A stretch of DNA of 18,516 bases from Acidaminococcaceae bacterium. Its GTDB lineage: Bacteria; Bacillota; Negativicutes; Acidaminococcales; Acidaminococcaceae. Below the pieces are notes generated by a model. It did no database searches and was not told the DNA's origin. It worked only from the letters and a program-made list of their open reading frames with translations. A program made the position numbers and the translations under genes. Where the stretch lies: the NCBI GenBank assembly GCA_022653215.1, contig JALCSJ010000023.1:1-18516 (forward strand). The letters are read 5' to 3'. Below, in pieces: positions 1 to 7,834 of this stretch; position 1 is the stretch's first letter; each line of letters starts with the position of its first letter.

Positions 1-28
1 CAGACTGTCTTTTAATGGTTGGTTTTTA

Positions 29-57
29 TTGCTAAAACATCGCTTTTATGGTATGAT
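29..57 (+). promoter_or_regulatory. Promoter upstream of tig
   Basis: A -35 box TTGCTA (29-34) and a -10 box TATGAT (52-57) are separated by exactly 17 bases, which fits a sigma-A type promoter. It lies about 90 bases before tig and is the only good candidate in the first 148 bases. No CtsR-like or CIRCE-like heat-shock operator is visible around it. The leader from about 64 to 133 is A+T rich and shows nothing else I can name. Confidence 0.6.
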
Positions 58-148
58 ATATGGGCGGTTTTTAGGTTTCTAAAAATGCATCAATAAAATT
101 ATAATAAAAATATATTAATTTGCTAAGGCAAACAAGGAGGACTTTTTA

Positions 149-1480
149 ATGAGCGTTTCTGTAGAAAAAAAAGGTAATGAGGCAACAATTAAGATAGCTT
201 TGACAGCTGAGGAAGTTGCCAAAGGATTTGTAAAGGCTGTGGCTAGAGTGAATCACCAGGTCACTGTTCCCGGTTTTAGAAAAGGAAAAGCTCCTCGCAT
301 TGTCTTGGAAAATCATGTAGGCAAAGAAGCAATCAAAGGCGAAGCTTTCGATATTTTGGCTAACGAACAATACCAAAAGGCTTTGAGCGACGAGAAATTA
401 ATTCCCGTCAGCCAACCTGATATCAAAGATTCCAAATTCGAAGAAAAAGAACCTATGGAAGTAACCTTAACAGTAACTCTGAAACCAGAACCTGAACTGG
501 GTGAATACAAAGGCTTGGAAGTAGAAAAAGAAGTTAAAGAAATTACCGACAAAGATGTAGACGATGCTATTGAGCAAATGCGTACCAGTGCTGCCAAAAT
601 GGTAGAAGCTAAAGACGCAGTTATTGCCAAAGGTGATTTTGCTATTATTGATTTCGCAGGCACTGTTGACGGCAAACCTTTTGCCGGCGGCGAAGGCAAG
701 GGCTATCCTTTGGAAGTAGGTTCCGGTAGCTTTATTCCCGGTTTCGAAGAAAAATTAATCGGTAAGAAATCCGGAGATGCTGTTGATGTAGACGTTACTT
801 TCCCGGCAGATTATTTCACCAAAGAATTAGCAGGCAAAGAAGCAATATTCAAAGTCAACATTCAGGATGTAAAACGTCGTGAACTGCCTGAACTGAATGA
901 TGAGTTCGTTACTAAAAATTCCGACAGCAAAACTGTTGAAGAATTAAAGAAGAACACCAAAGAACGCATGACTACCATGGCTAAACAACAGGCTGAAGCT
1001 GCTTATGAAAAAGCTATGATTCAGAAGGCTGTTGACAATGCTAAGTTCGAAGTTCCCGATGTTATGGTTAATGACAGAGTTGACCGCATGATTGAAGAGC
1101 TGTCCCTGAATCTGGAAAGCCGCAAGATGAACCTGGATATGTATCTGAAATACACCGGTTCCGACATTGCTAAGTTAAGAGAAAAAGAAAAACCTGTTGC
1201 TTTGGCTAATGTTAAAGTTGACTTGGTACTGGACGCTATTGCCAAGGCTGAAAATCTTCAAGTAACCGAGCAGGAAGCTGTTAACGAAATGGCTAATATT
1301 GCTCAAGAGCATGGCGCTTCTGTTAAAGAAGTAGAAAAGATTATTAAAGACAACAATACTGTTGGCCTGTTATTGGCTAATGTGCTCCGCAGAAAAGCAG
1401 CCCAAGTTATCATGTCTAACGCTAAAGGCGCTAAAAAAGACGAGAAAGCCGAAGCTAAACCTGAAGAAGCAAAGAAATAA
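149..1480 (+). CDS. tig: Trigger factor, ribosome-associated chaperone and prolyl isomerase
   Basis: Trigger factor binds the ribosome next to the peptide exit tunnel and shields nascent chains; it also has peptidyl-prolyl isomerase activity. The 443-residue length is normal for the family. The ribosome-binding signature GFRKGKAP sits at residues 42-49. An FKBP-type isomerase segment covers roughly residues 155-245 (GDFAIIDFAG, then GSGSFIPGFEEKLIG). The remainder is the helical C-terminal chaperone domain, ending in a Lys/Glu/Ala-rich tail. AAGGAGG at 134-140 supports the ATG start. It is first in a co-directional run with clpP, clpX and lon, a conserved bacterial arrangement that places folding and proteolysis under shared expression. 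Confidence 0.97.
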   Translation: MSVSVEKKGNEATIKIALTAEEVAKGFVKAVARVNHQVTVPGFRKGKAPRIVLENHVGKEAIKGEAFDILANEQYQKALSDEKLIPVSQPDIKDSKFEEKEPMEVTLTVTLKPEPELGEYKGLEVEKEVKEITDKDVDDAIEQMRTSAAKMVEAKDAVIAKGDFAIIDFAGTVDGKPFAGGEGKGYPLEVGSGSFIPGFEEKLIGKKSGDAVDVDVTFPADYFTKELAGKEAIFKVNIQDVKRRELPELNDEFVTKNSDSKTVEELKKNTKERMTTMAKQQAEAAYEKAMIQKAVDNAKFEVPDVMVNDRVDRMIEELSLNLESRKMNLDMYLKYTGSDIAKLREKEKPVALANVKVDLVLDAIAKAENLQVTEQEAVNEMANIAQEHGASVKEVEKIIKDNNTVGLLLANVLRRKAAQVIMSNAKGAKKDEKAEAKPEEAKK

Positions 1481-1502
1481 TTAGAAGAACGAGGTGTGCT
1501 AC

Positions 1503-2105
1503 ATGGAATATGTACCTATAGTTGTAGAACAAACCAGCAGAGGAGAACGGAGCTACGATATCTATTCCAGGTTGCTGAAAGACAGGATTGTCTTTATTAC
1601 CGGAGAAATCGAAGACCAAATGGCCAATATAGTTGTGGCACAATTGCTGTTCTTGGAAGCAGAAGATCCGGACAAAGATATTCACATATATATTAATAGC
1701 CCCGGCGGCGTTGTGAGCGCAGGACTTGCTATTTACGATACCATGCAGTACATAAAACCTGATGTTTCTACTATTTGTATCGGGATGGCTGCATCTATGG
1801 CATCAGTGCTTTTGGCAGCAGGAGCTAAGGGCAAACGTTTTGCCCTGCCTAATTCCAAAATCATGATTCACCAACCTTCGGGGGGAGCACAGGGGCAGGC
1901 TAGCGATATTGCTATTCATGCCAAGGAAATTCTCCGTACCAGAGAAGAAATGAATAAGATTTTGGCTAAGCATACAGGACAAACTGTAGAAAAAATTCAA
2001 GAAGATACTGAACGGGATAATTTTATGACCGGTTCAGAAGCTGAAAAATACGGCCTTATTGATGCAGTTATCACTACCAGGGCCGCTGAAGTTAAGAAAG
2101 AATAA
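1503..2105 (+). CDS. clpP: ATP-dependent Clp protease proteolytic subunit
   Basis: ClpP is the serine peptidase barrel that degrades substrates unfolded by ClpX or ClpC. From the ATG at 1503 the product is 200 residues. The triad is visible as Ser98 (GMAASM), His123 (MIHQP) and Asp172 (TERDNF). The INSPGG oxyanion-strand motif is present near residues 64-69. An in-frame GTG at 1494 would add three residues, but it overlaps the likely ribosome binding site GAGGTG (1491-1496), and the protein beginning MEYVPIVVEQT aligns with known ClpP N-termini, so I chose the ATG. The spacing after tig is only 22 bases, and clpX, which encodes its partner, follows. Confidence 0.97.
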   Translation: MEYVPIVVEQTSRGERSYDIYSRLLKDRIVFITGEIEDQMANIVVAQLLFLEAEDPDKDIHIYINSPGGVVSAGLAIYDTMQYIKPDVSTICIGMAASMASVLLAAGAKGKRFALPNSKIMIHQPSGGAQGQASDIAIHAKEILRTREEMNKILAKHTGQTVEKIQEDTERDNFMTGSEAEKYGLIDAVITTRAAEVKKE

Positions 2106-2150
2106 ATAAATCTTTACAGGTTTATTTCAGGCACGAAAGGGGACTGACAA

Positions 2151-3419
2151 ATGGATTTCGATGATGGAAAAGGTAATGACAAAAATTATACCTGCTCCTT
2201 CTGTGGCAAAAAACAGAGTCAAGTAAAGAAATTAATTGCCGGTCACAATGTGTTTATTTGTGATGAATGTATAGCATTATGCAACGAAATGCTGGCAGAA
2301 GAATTCGCAAAGCCCGTGGAAGAACTGGCTGCAGAATTACCAAAGCCTAAAGAAATAAGCGCCATTTTAGATGAATATGTCATTGGTCAAGATGAAGCAA
2401 AAAAGACCCTGGCTGTGGCTGTTTATAATCATTACAAACGTATTCACTATGAAGACCAGCATAAAGACGATGATGTAGAATTACAAAAATCCAACATTCT
2501 GATGTTGGGACCTACCGGCAGCGGCAAGACACTTTTGGCTCAGACCTTGGCCAAAATTTTGCAAGTACCTTTTGCTATTGCAGATGCCACTTCTTTAACA
2601 GAAGCAGGCTATGTAGGTGAAGATGTAGAAAACATTCTGCTCCGCTTGATTCAAAATGCAGATTTTGATATTGAAAGAGCAGAACGAGGCATTATTTACA
2701 TTGATGAAATAGATAAGATATCCCGCAAGAGCGAGAATCCCTCTATTACCCGTGATGTTTCCGGTGAAGGCGTACAACAGGCTCTTTTAAAGATTTTAGA
2801 AGGTACTGTTGCCAGCGTGCCACCCCAAGGCGGCAGAAAACATCCTCATCAGGAATTTATCCAGATTGATACTACCAATATTTTATTTATCTGCGGCGGT
2901 GCTTTCTCCGGCCTGGAAAATGTTATCAAAAACAGAGTAGGGCAGAAGAGCCTGGGCTTTGGCGCTGATATTAAAACCAAAGATGAACAGCAAAAAGAAG
3001 CCATCCTTAAAAAGGTTTTGCCGGAAGATTTAATGAAATATGGCCTTATTCCTGAATTTGTCGGAAGATTGCCGGTAGTTGTGACTTTGGATGCCTTGGA
3101 TGAAAAGGCTTTGATTCGTATTTTAACAGAACCAAAGAATGCTTTAACCAAGCAATATGAGCATTTTCTGGCCATGGATGACGTAGAACTATCATTTGAC
3201 CCGGGGGCTTTAAAGGCTATTGCCCATGAAGCCTTAAAACGTAATGCCGGAGCTCGTGGACTGCGGTCCATTATTGAAAGCATCATGCGTAATGTCATGT
3301 ATGAAGTTCCTTCCAGGGACGATGTGAAAAAATGCATCGTAACAGAAGACGTAGTTCGTAAACATACGGAGCCTAAATTATTATTGGAAGAACCTAAAGA
3401 GAATCGAAAAAAAGCATAA
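2151..3419 (+). CDS. clpX: ClpX, AAA+ unfoldase of the ClpXP protease
   Basis: ClpX recognises substrates, unfolds them with ATP and threads them into ClpP. The 422-residue protein has an N-terminal zinc-binding domain with Cys15, Cys18, Cys37 and Cys40. It also has Walker A GPTGSGKT (120-127), the pore loop GYVG (153-156), Walker B IIYIDEID (181-188) and the C-terminal small AAA domain with the arginine-rich GARGLRSI stretch. AAAGGGG lies just before the ATG. It follows clpP by 45 bases, and the two are probably translated from one mRNA. All key residues are intact. Confidence 0.97.
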   Translation: MDFDDGKGNDKNYTCSFCGKKQSQVKKLIAGHNVFICDECIALCNEMLAEEFAKPVEELAAELPKPKEISAILDEYVIGQDEAKKTLAVAVYNHYKRIHYEDQHKDDDVELQKSNILMLGPTGSGKTLLAQTLAKILQVPFAIADATSLTEAGYVGEDVENILLRLIQNADFDIERAERGIIYIDEIDKISRKSENPSITRDVSGEGVQQALLKILEGTVASVPPQGGRKHPHQEFIQIDTTNILFICGGAFSGLENVIKNRVGQKSLGFGADIKTKDEQQKEAILKKVLPEDLMKYGLIPEFVGRLPVVVTLDALDEKALIRILTEPKNALTKQYEHFLAMDDVELSFDPGALKAIAHEALKRNAGARGLRSIIESIMRNVMYEVPSRDDVKKCIVTEDVVRKHTEPKLLLEEPKENRKKA

Positions 3420-3423
3420 AATG

Positions 3424-3450
3424 GGGGAAGGGGGCAACCCTTTCCCTTTT
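3424..3450 (+). terminator. Weak intrinsic terminator or attenuator between clpX and lon
   Basis: GGGGAAGGG (3424-3432) can pair with CCCTTTCCC (3438-3446), giving nine pairs with one G-U, a five-base loop and four Ts after it. The T-run is short, so partial termination that lowers lon expression relative to clpX is more likely than a full stop. No good new promoter is visible before lon. Confidence 0.5.
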
Positions 3451-3474
3451 ACGTATAGTTAGGAGGTAAAAATT

Positions 3475-5793
3475 ATGATAGAACAAAACACCGTAAGACT
3501 ACCAATGTTGCCTTTAAGGGGTATGATAGTATTTCCCGGTATGATTATAAATTTGGATGTGGGGCGGGAACGTTCCATTAAAGCAGTAGAAGCAGCAACT
3601 AACAGTACAGGTAAAATTTTTCTGGTAACTCAGAAAAGCGCTGAAGTAGCTGATCCCACTGTCAACGATTTGTATACACATGGTTTGGTGGCTGAAATCA
3701 AGCAACTGCTGAAGCTCCCCAATGGTGCCATGAGGGTATTGGTAGAAGGCCTGACCAGAGCGGAAATTGTCTCTGTTGAAGACGTGACAGGATTGAATTT
3801 TATGGCCACTATTAAGATTACTGCTGATATTAATGACGGCAGCAACGAAATAGAAGCTCTGAAACGTATGCTGGTAGAAACTTTTGAGCAATGGGTAGTC
3901 GCCAGCAAGAAAATTAATACAGAGGTATTATTGACATTTAAAGACCAGCCTGACTGCGGTCGTATTGCAGATATGATTGCCGGTTATCTTTCCCTGGAAA
4001 TTAAAGAGAAAGAAAAGGTCTTGGAAGCTATTGACGTGAAAGAACGTCTGAAGCTGCTTTATGGTTATCTGTGCAAAGAACTGGAAATCGTGACCATTGA
4101 AAAAAATATTTCTCAACAGGTTCGGAAGCAAATCGAACAGAACCAGAGAGAATATTATTTGCGCGAGCAAATGAAGGCTATTAACAAAGAACTGAACGAA
4201 GGAGACGACCGGCAGTCCGAAGTAGATGAGTATAAGGCCAAAATGAAGGACCTTAAACTCCCTGAGGACGTTGTGGAAAAGCTGAACAAGGAATTGGACC
4301 GCTTATACAAAATGCCTCCCATGATGGCAGAAAGCGCCGTTATCAGGAACTATCTGGATGTGGTTTTAGCACTGCCCTGGAGCGTTTTTACCCAGGATAA
4401 TTATGACCTGAAAAAAGCTGCGGAAATTTTGGACAAGGACCACTATGGTCTCCAAAAAGTAAAAGAAAGAATCTTGGACTTTTTGGCAGTAAGAGCTTTG
4501 ACTAAAACCAATAAAGGACCGATTCTGTGTCTGGTAGGACCTCCCGGTGTTGGTAAAACTTCTTTGGCCAGGTCTGTAGCCAGAGCCATTAATAGAAAGT
4601 TCACCAGAATTTCTTTAGGGGGCGTGCGTGACGAGGCAGAAATCCGCGGTCACAGACGTACCTATATTGGGGCTATGCCGGGCCGGTTGATTCATGGTAT
4701 GCAAATGTGCGGCAGCTCTAATCCAGTGTTCTTATTAGACGAAGTAGACAAGATGAATGCAGATTTTCGCGGGGACCCGGCTTCTGCTTTGCTAGAGGTT
4801 TTGGATCCTGAGCAAAACTGCAATTTCAGCGATCATTTTATTGAATTCCCTTATGATATGTCCAATGTGTTCTGGATTGTTACGGCCAACAGTGTAGAAA
4901 CTATTCCTGCGGCCCTGTTGGACAGAATGGAAGTTATTCAGCTGAACAGTTACACCGACGAAGAAAAGAGCAAGATCGCTCAGCTTCATCTATTACCTAA
5001 AGAACGTTTGGCTAATGGGTTAACTTCTGCTACATTTTCTCTGGCACCTAATGCTATTCATCATATTATCAGGGACTACACCAGAGAATCAGGCGTCCGT
5101 AATCTAGAAAGAAAGATTGCCGTCTGCTGCCGTAAAGCTGCCCGTAAGATTGTAGAAGGCAAGGCTAAGAATGTTAAAATAACTACGAAAAATATTAAGG
5201 AATATTTAGGACCCATTGTTTTCCTGGAAAGCGATATGAAAGCAAGAGCAGAAGTAGGTGTATGCACTGGCCTAGCCTGGACCAGCGTAGGCGGCGAAGT
5301 CCTTAAGGTAGAAGCTGTGGTCTGCGAAGGCAAAGGGAAGCTGACTTTAACCGGGCAACTGGGTGATGTTATGAAAGAATCTGCTCAAGCAGGGTATACC
5401 TATGTGAGAAGCAGGGCTAAACAATTAGGTTTAGATCCTAACTTTAATGAAAAAGTTGATATTCATATTCATGTACCGGAAGGTGCTATTCCTAAAGACG
5501 GACCTTCTGCCGGTATTACTATGGTTACAGCAATGGAATCAGCTCTTACCAAGAGAAAGGTAAAGGCTGGAGTTGCTATGACCGGTGAAATCACCTTGAC
5601 AGGGAGAGTGTTGCCTATTGGAGGACTAAAGGAAAAGGTTTTGGCTGCTAATAGATACAGAGTGAAGACTGTAATTATTCCCAGTCAAAATATGCAGGAT
5701 CTGGAAGAGATTCCTGCAGCAGTAAGAAAGGCTATTAAATTTATGCCCGTGGATCACATGGACCAAGTAACTAAAATTGCATTGGAGGAGTGA
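3475..5793 (+). CDS. lon: Lon ATP-dependent serine protease
   Basis: Lon is a soluble hexameric AAA+ protease that removes misfolded and regulatory proteins. The 772-residue length is typical of bacterial LonA. The N-terminal substrate-binding domain begins with LPMLPLRGMIVFPGM, followed by a coiled-coil linker near residues 185-265. Walker A is GPPGVGKT (355-362), and VFLLDEVDKM serves as Walker B. The catalytic dyad is Ser678 in GPSAG and Lys721 in GGLKEK. AGGAGG stands eight bases before the ATG. Its stop codon is one base from the engB start, which implies translational coupling. Confidence 0.97.
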   Translation: MIEQNTVRLPMLPLRGMIVFPGMIINLDVGRERSIKAVEAATNSTGKIFLVTQKSAEVADPTVNDLYTHGLVAEIKQLLKLPNGAMRVLVEGLTRAEIVSVEDVTGLNFMATIKITADINDGSNEIEALKRMLVETFEQWVVASKKINTEVLLTFKDQPDCGRIADMIAGYLSLEIKEKEKVLEAIDVKERLKLLYGYLCKELEIVTIEKNISQQVRKQIEQNQREYYLREQMKAINKELNEGDDRQSEVDEYKAKMKDLKLPEDVVEKLNKELDRLYKMPPMMAESAVIRNYLDVVLALPWSVFTQDNYDLKKAAEILDKDHYGLQKVKERILDFLAVRALTKTNKGPILCLVGPPGVGKTSLARSVARAINRKFTRISLGGVRDEAEIRGHRRTYIGAMPGRLIHGMQMCGSSNPVFLLDEVDKMNADFRGDPASALLEVLDPEQNCNFSDHFIEFPYDMSNVFWIVTANSVETIPAALLDRMEVIQLNSYTDEEKSKIAQLHLLPKERLANGLTSATFSLAPNAIHHIIRDYTRESGVRNLERKIAVCCRKAARKIVEGKAKNVKITTKNIKEYLGPIVFLESDMKARAEVGVCTGLAWTSVGGEVLKVEAVVCEGKGKLTLTGQLGDVMKESAQAGYTYVRSRAKQLGLDPNFNEKVDIHIHVPEGAIPKDGPSAGITMVTAMESALTKRKVKAGVAMTGEITLTGRVLPIGGLKEKVLAANRYRVKTVIIPSQNMQDLEEIPAAVRKAIKFMPVDHMDQVTKIALEE

Positions 5794-5794
5794 C

Positions 5795-6424
5795 ATGGCG
5801 ATAAACCAGTGGGATATTGTCCAAGCTAAGTACGCAGCTTCGGCAGTAAGTGCTACTCAGCATCCGGAAAGGATTTTGGACGAAATTGCCTTTATTGGAC
5901 GTAGCAATGTAGGGAAGTCATCCTTGCTGAATTCTCTGACCAGACGGAAAAGTCTGGCCAGGGTAAGCAGTTCTCCGGGAAAGACTCAGACTATTAATTT
6001 TTATGAATGTACTTTGAAACGGAATTTGGAAGATGGACCGGAATGGCGGGATATTTACGCCGTAGATTTGCCGGGCTATGGTTTTGCTAAAACCAGCAAG
6101 GACAACAGGGACAGTTGGTCAGCTTTCATTGCCAAATACCTGGAAAATACGGAAAGGCTGCGGATGGTTTGTCAGCTGATAGATATTAGGCATGCACCTA
6201 TGGAAAGTGATATAGCCTGCTATAATTGGCTGCAAAATATGGAAAGGCCGACATTAGTGATCTTAACCAAATCAGACAAAATGGCTAAAAATGCTATTGC
6301 GCCACAGGTAAAACTATTTAAGGAAATCCTTAAGTTAGATGATGAGCACATTATGACTTATACTTCTACTCAGCACACTATGAGAAATGAGCTGATTAGG
6401 AGGATAACGCAGTATTTAGAGTAA
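5795..6424 (+). CDS. engB: Ribosome biogenesis GTPase EngB/YsxC (YihA family)
   Basis: This small GTPase acts in assembly of the large ribosomal subunit. The 209-residue product shows G1 GRSNVGKSS (35-43), a KTQTINFY switch region containing the G2 threonine, G3 DLPGYG (91-96) and G4 TKSD (158-161). An upstream in-frame ATG at 5777 would add six residues inside lon. I prefer 5795 because GGAGG sits directly before it, overlapping the end of lon. The lon-engB pairing is common in Bacillota. The TAA stop (6422-6424) overlaps the first two bases of the inverted-repeat element that follows. Confidence 0.95.
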   Translation: MAINQWDIVQAKYAASAVSATQHPERILDEIAFIGRSNVGKSSLLNSLTRRKSLARVSSSPGKTQTINFYECTLKRNLEDGPEWRDIYAVDLPGYGFAKTSKDNRDSWSAFIAKYLENTERLRMVCQLIDIRHAPMESDIACYNWLQNMERPTLVILTKSDKMAKNAIAPQVKLFKEILKLDDEHIMTYTSTQHTMRNELIRRITQYLE

Positions 6425-6465
6425 TACAGCGACGATAGTTGGTTTATACTGGACACAATAAATAC

Positions 6466-6661
6466 GGCTAGTGGATAATTTGTCAGCCGCTATCCCGCAG
6501 GTTGTGAATTATCTCACTGCTGTCGCCGACTCATGTGTATATCAGTCCGCTATAGGTGCTGCGAACTGATATACACTTCGTTAACGGCTCAGCAAGTGTA
6601 GCTAATTAGCCAACCTGCTCAATGCGTCTGCCAATATTATCCACCAGCCTTTTTTGTTTTT
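6466..6661 (+). terminator. Large branched hairpin followed by a T-tract, downstream of engB
   Basis: GGCTAGTGGATAAT (6466-6479) pairs with ATTATCCACCAGCC (6636-6649) with one G-U. The stem is followed immediately by TTTTTTGTTTTT (6650-6661). The enclosed 156 bases fold into further stems: GCAGGTTG/CAACCTGC, and a hairpin with arms at 6535-6550 and 6561-6576. The U-tract right after a strong closing stem suggests termination of the lon-engB transcript. The size of the stem-loop is far beyond an ordinary terminator. Confidence 0.45.
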
Positions 6662-6713
6662 CAACTAAGATACGGAACTATAAACAGCGACAAGAGTTGT
6701 GTTTAGACAAGGA

Positions 6714-6778
6714 AAACGGGAGTGGCCGAGGAAAGGATAGAACATAAACGTTCATCCTTGTCTTGGACGCTCCCGTTT
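6714..6778 (-). terminator. Hairpin downstream of the CDF gene, possible terminator on the minus strand
   Basis: AAACGGGAG (6714-6722) pairs with CTCCCGTTT (6770-6778). An inner stem joins AAGGAT and GAAC (6733-6743) to GTTC and ATCCTT (6750-6759), with one bulged base. On the minus strand the outer stem ends in GTTTT, a short U-run, so it could end the CDF transcript. It belongs to the inverted-repeat element, and its role as a terminator is inferred. Confidence 0.4.
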
Positions 6779-6813
6779 GACGCAGTATAAACCAACTATC
6801 GTCGCTGTATTTG

Positions 6814-7713
6814 TTAAACCTTTTGAGCCGGAGAAACATGCACCATACAGTGTTTCACATCAGGAAAATTATGCTCAATAGTATCATGAGCCTCGTCAGC
6901 AATCTGATGAGCTTTATACAGTGGCAAATTACCATCGGCAGTAATATCTATATCTACGTAATATTTAGAACCGAACATTCTGGTTCTAATATCGTCAATA
7001 CCAAGCACACCTTTTTGCTTTAACACATGCGCCTTCATAGCTTCAACAGTTTCCGAATCGCAGGCATGGTCAACAAGCTTGTTGGTGGAATCCTGAAAAA
7101 TCTTGACAGCCGCATGAATAATCATAATAGAAATAACTACGGAGGCAATGGAATCCATAATAGGATAACCTAATAAAGCACCGCCGATACCAATAAAAGA
7201 ACCCACAGAAGACATAGCGTCACTGCGATGATGCCAGGCATCAGCCATTAAAGCACCTGATTTAATATGTCTGGCCGCGCCTCTGGTATAAATAAACATC
7301 CATTCCTTGACTACAATGGAAACAATTGCTGCAATCATAGGCAGCAAAGAAGGTTTTACCAATTGAGAAGGGTCTTTGGTAATGATTATTTTCATGCCTT
7401 CATAACCAATACCGAGACCGGTTAAGGCCAGAATAAAAGCTAAAAAAATAGAAGCAATATATTCTATTTTTTCATGACCGTATTGATGTGAAGCATCCGG
7501 AGCTTTGCTGGAAAGCTTGACACCTATCATAACAATAAAGGTACTGAAAACATCTGAAGCAGAATGCACAGCATCAGACACCATGGCAGCAGAATTGCCT
7601 ACAATGCCAGCTATGAATTTACCTATACTCAGCACAACATTAATTACAATGCTGACATAGGAAACATGCATAGCTATTTTTTTATAAGATTGTTTGTCTA
7701 CAGGATTAGTCAT
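6814..7713 (-). CDS. Cation diffusion facilitator (CDF) family metal exporter
   Basis: CDF proteins are proton-coupled antiporters that export divalent metals such as Zn, Fe, Co, Ni or Mn across the cytoplasmic membrane. The 299-residue product has about six membrane segments and a C-terminal cytoplasmic ferredoxin-like domain (about 215-295). Metal-site motifs are Asp47/His50/Asp54 in DAVHSASD (TM2) and DAWHHRSDAMSS (TM5). The HxxxD pattern in both points to Zn/Fe-like substrates rather than the DxxxD pattern of Mn exporters, but the metal cannot be fixed from this. The start at 7713 is chosen over the longer reading to 7776 because AAGGAG lies eight bases before it, and the extra 21 residues would run through the leader hairpin. 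It converges on engB and diverges from the metal ATPase. Confidence 0.9.
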   Translation of the reverse strand: MTNPVDKQSYKKIAMHVSYVSIVINVVLSIGKFIAGIVGNSAAMVSDAVHSASDVFSTFIVMIGVKLSSKAPDASHQYGHEKIEYIASIFLAFILALTGLGIGYEGMKIIITKDPSQLVKPSLLPMIAAIVSIVVKEWMFIYTRGAARHIKSGALMADAWHHRSDAMSSVGSFIGIGGALLGYPIMDSIASVVISIMIIHAAVKIFQDSTNKLVDHACDSETVEAMKAHVLKQKGVLGIDDIRTRMFGSKYYVDIDITADGNLPLYKAHQIADEAHDTIEHNFPDVKHCMVHVSPAQKV

Positions 7714-7747
7714 ATTGTTCACTCCTTGTGGTTTTGGGTATAAAATT

Positions 7748-7783
7748 AGCACCTGTGGAACGCTGAATAGTCCCACAGGTGCT
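7748..7783 (-). terminator. Strong 11-bp hairpin in the CDF leader
   Basis: AGCACCTGTGG (7748-7758) and CCACAGGTGCT (7773-7783) are perfect complements around a 14-base loop. On the minus strand the stem is followed by AATTTTAT, a moderate U-tract. It sits about 35 bases upstream of the CDF start codon, so it would act as a transcription attenuator. On the plus strand it is far from any gene end. Confidence 0.5.
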
Positions 7784-7816
7784 TTAAATTTACCTGTTGC
7801 CTAAGGCCCGGCGTAC

Positions 7817-7834
7817 GTAAAACCATGGTTTTAC
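7817..7834. repeat. Perfect 18-bp palindrome
   Basis: GTAAAACCATGGTTTTAC equals its own reverse complement. As RNA it forms a seven-pair stem with a CATG tetraloop, extended by GGCG/CGCC outside. As DNA it has the shape of a dimeric repressor site. It lies downstream of the inferred CDF transcription start, so either a leader RNA helix or an operator is possible. Confidence 0.6.

Larger units (their letters stand above)
6423..6811. repeat. 389-bp structured non-coding element with perfect 29-bp terminal inverted repeats
   Basis: Positions 6423-6451 (beginning AATACAGCGACGATAGTTGG) are the exact reverse complement of 6783-6811. No ORF of note lies inside. A degenerate third copy of the arm occurs at about 6684-6706 (ACAGCGACAAGAGTTGTG), so the right third of the element is itself a long imperfect palindrome. 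Nested arms inside are 6466-6479 with 6636-6649, 6497-6504 with 6611-6618, and 6535-6550 with 6561-6576 (15 of 16 pairs). The element fills the gap between two convergent genes precisely: it starts in the engB stop codon and ends two bases from the CDF stop codon. It could be a MITE-like non-autonomous mobile element, a large structured RNA, or a two-way terminator region. I do not recognise the family. Confidence 0.7.

Noticed and set aside
29..148. Heat-shock operator (CtsR or CIRCE) upstream of tig-clpP
   Set aside because: No GGTCAAA heptad pair and no CIRCE-type inverted repeat could be seen in the leader.
313..699. Antisense ORF of 128 residues opposite tig
   Set aside because: It lies wholly within a well-supported gene, has a Ser/Leu/Ile-rich composition typical of a reverse-frame shadow, and no ribosome binding site was evident.
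1494..1502. GTG start for clpP three codons upstream
   Set aside because: This GTG overlaps the GAGGTG ribosome binding site, and the N-terminus from the ATG at 1503 matches the family.
2849..3337. Antisense ORF of 162 residues opposite clpX
   Set aside because: clpX is complete with all motifs, and the antisense product resembles no family and is Ser/Phe-rich as expected for a reverse frame.
6811..7023. Small plus-strand ORF of 70 residues
   Set aside because: It overlaps the CDF gene on the opposite strand, starts without a ribosome binding site and shows no recognisable domain.
7714..7776. Longer CDF protein starting at 7776
   Set aside because: The extra 21 residues would be encoded across the leader hairpin, and AAGGAG is placed correctly for the ATG at 7713.
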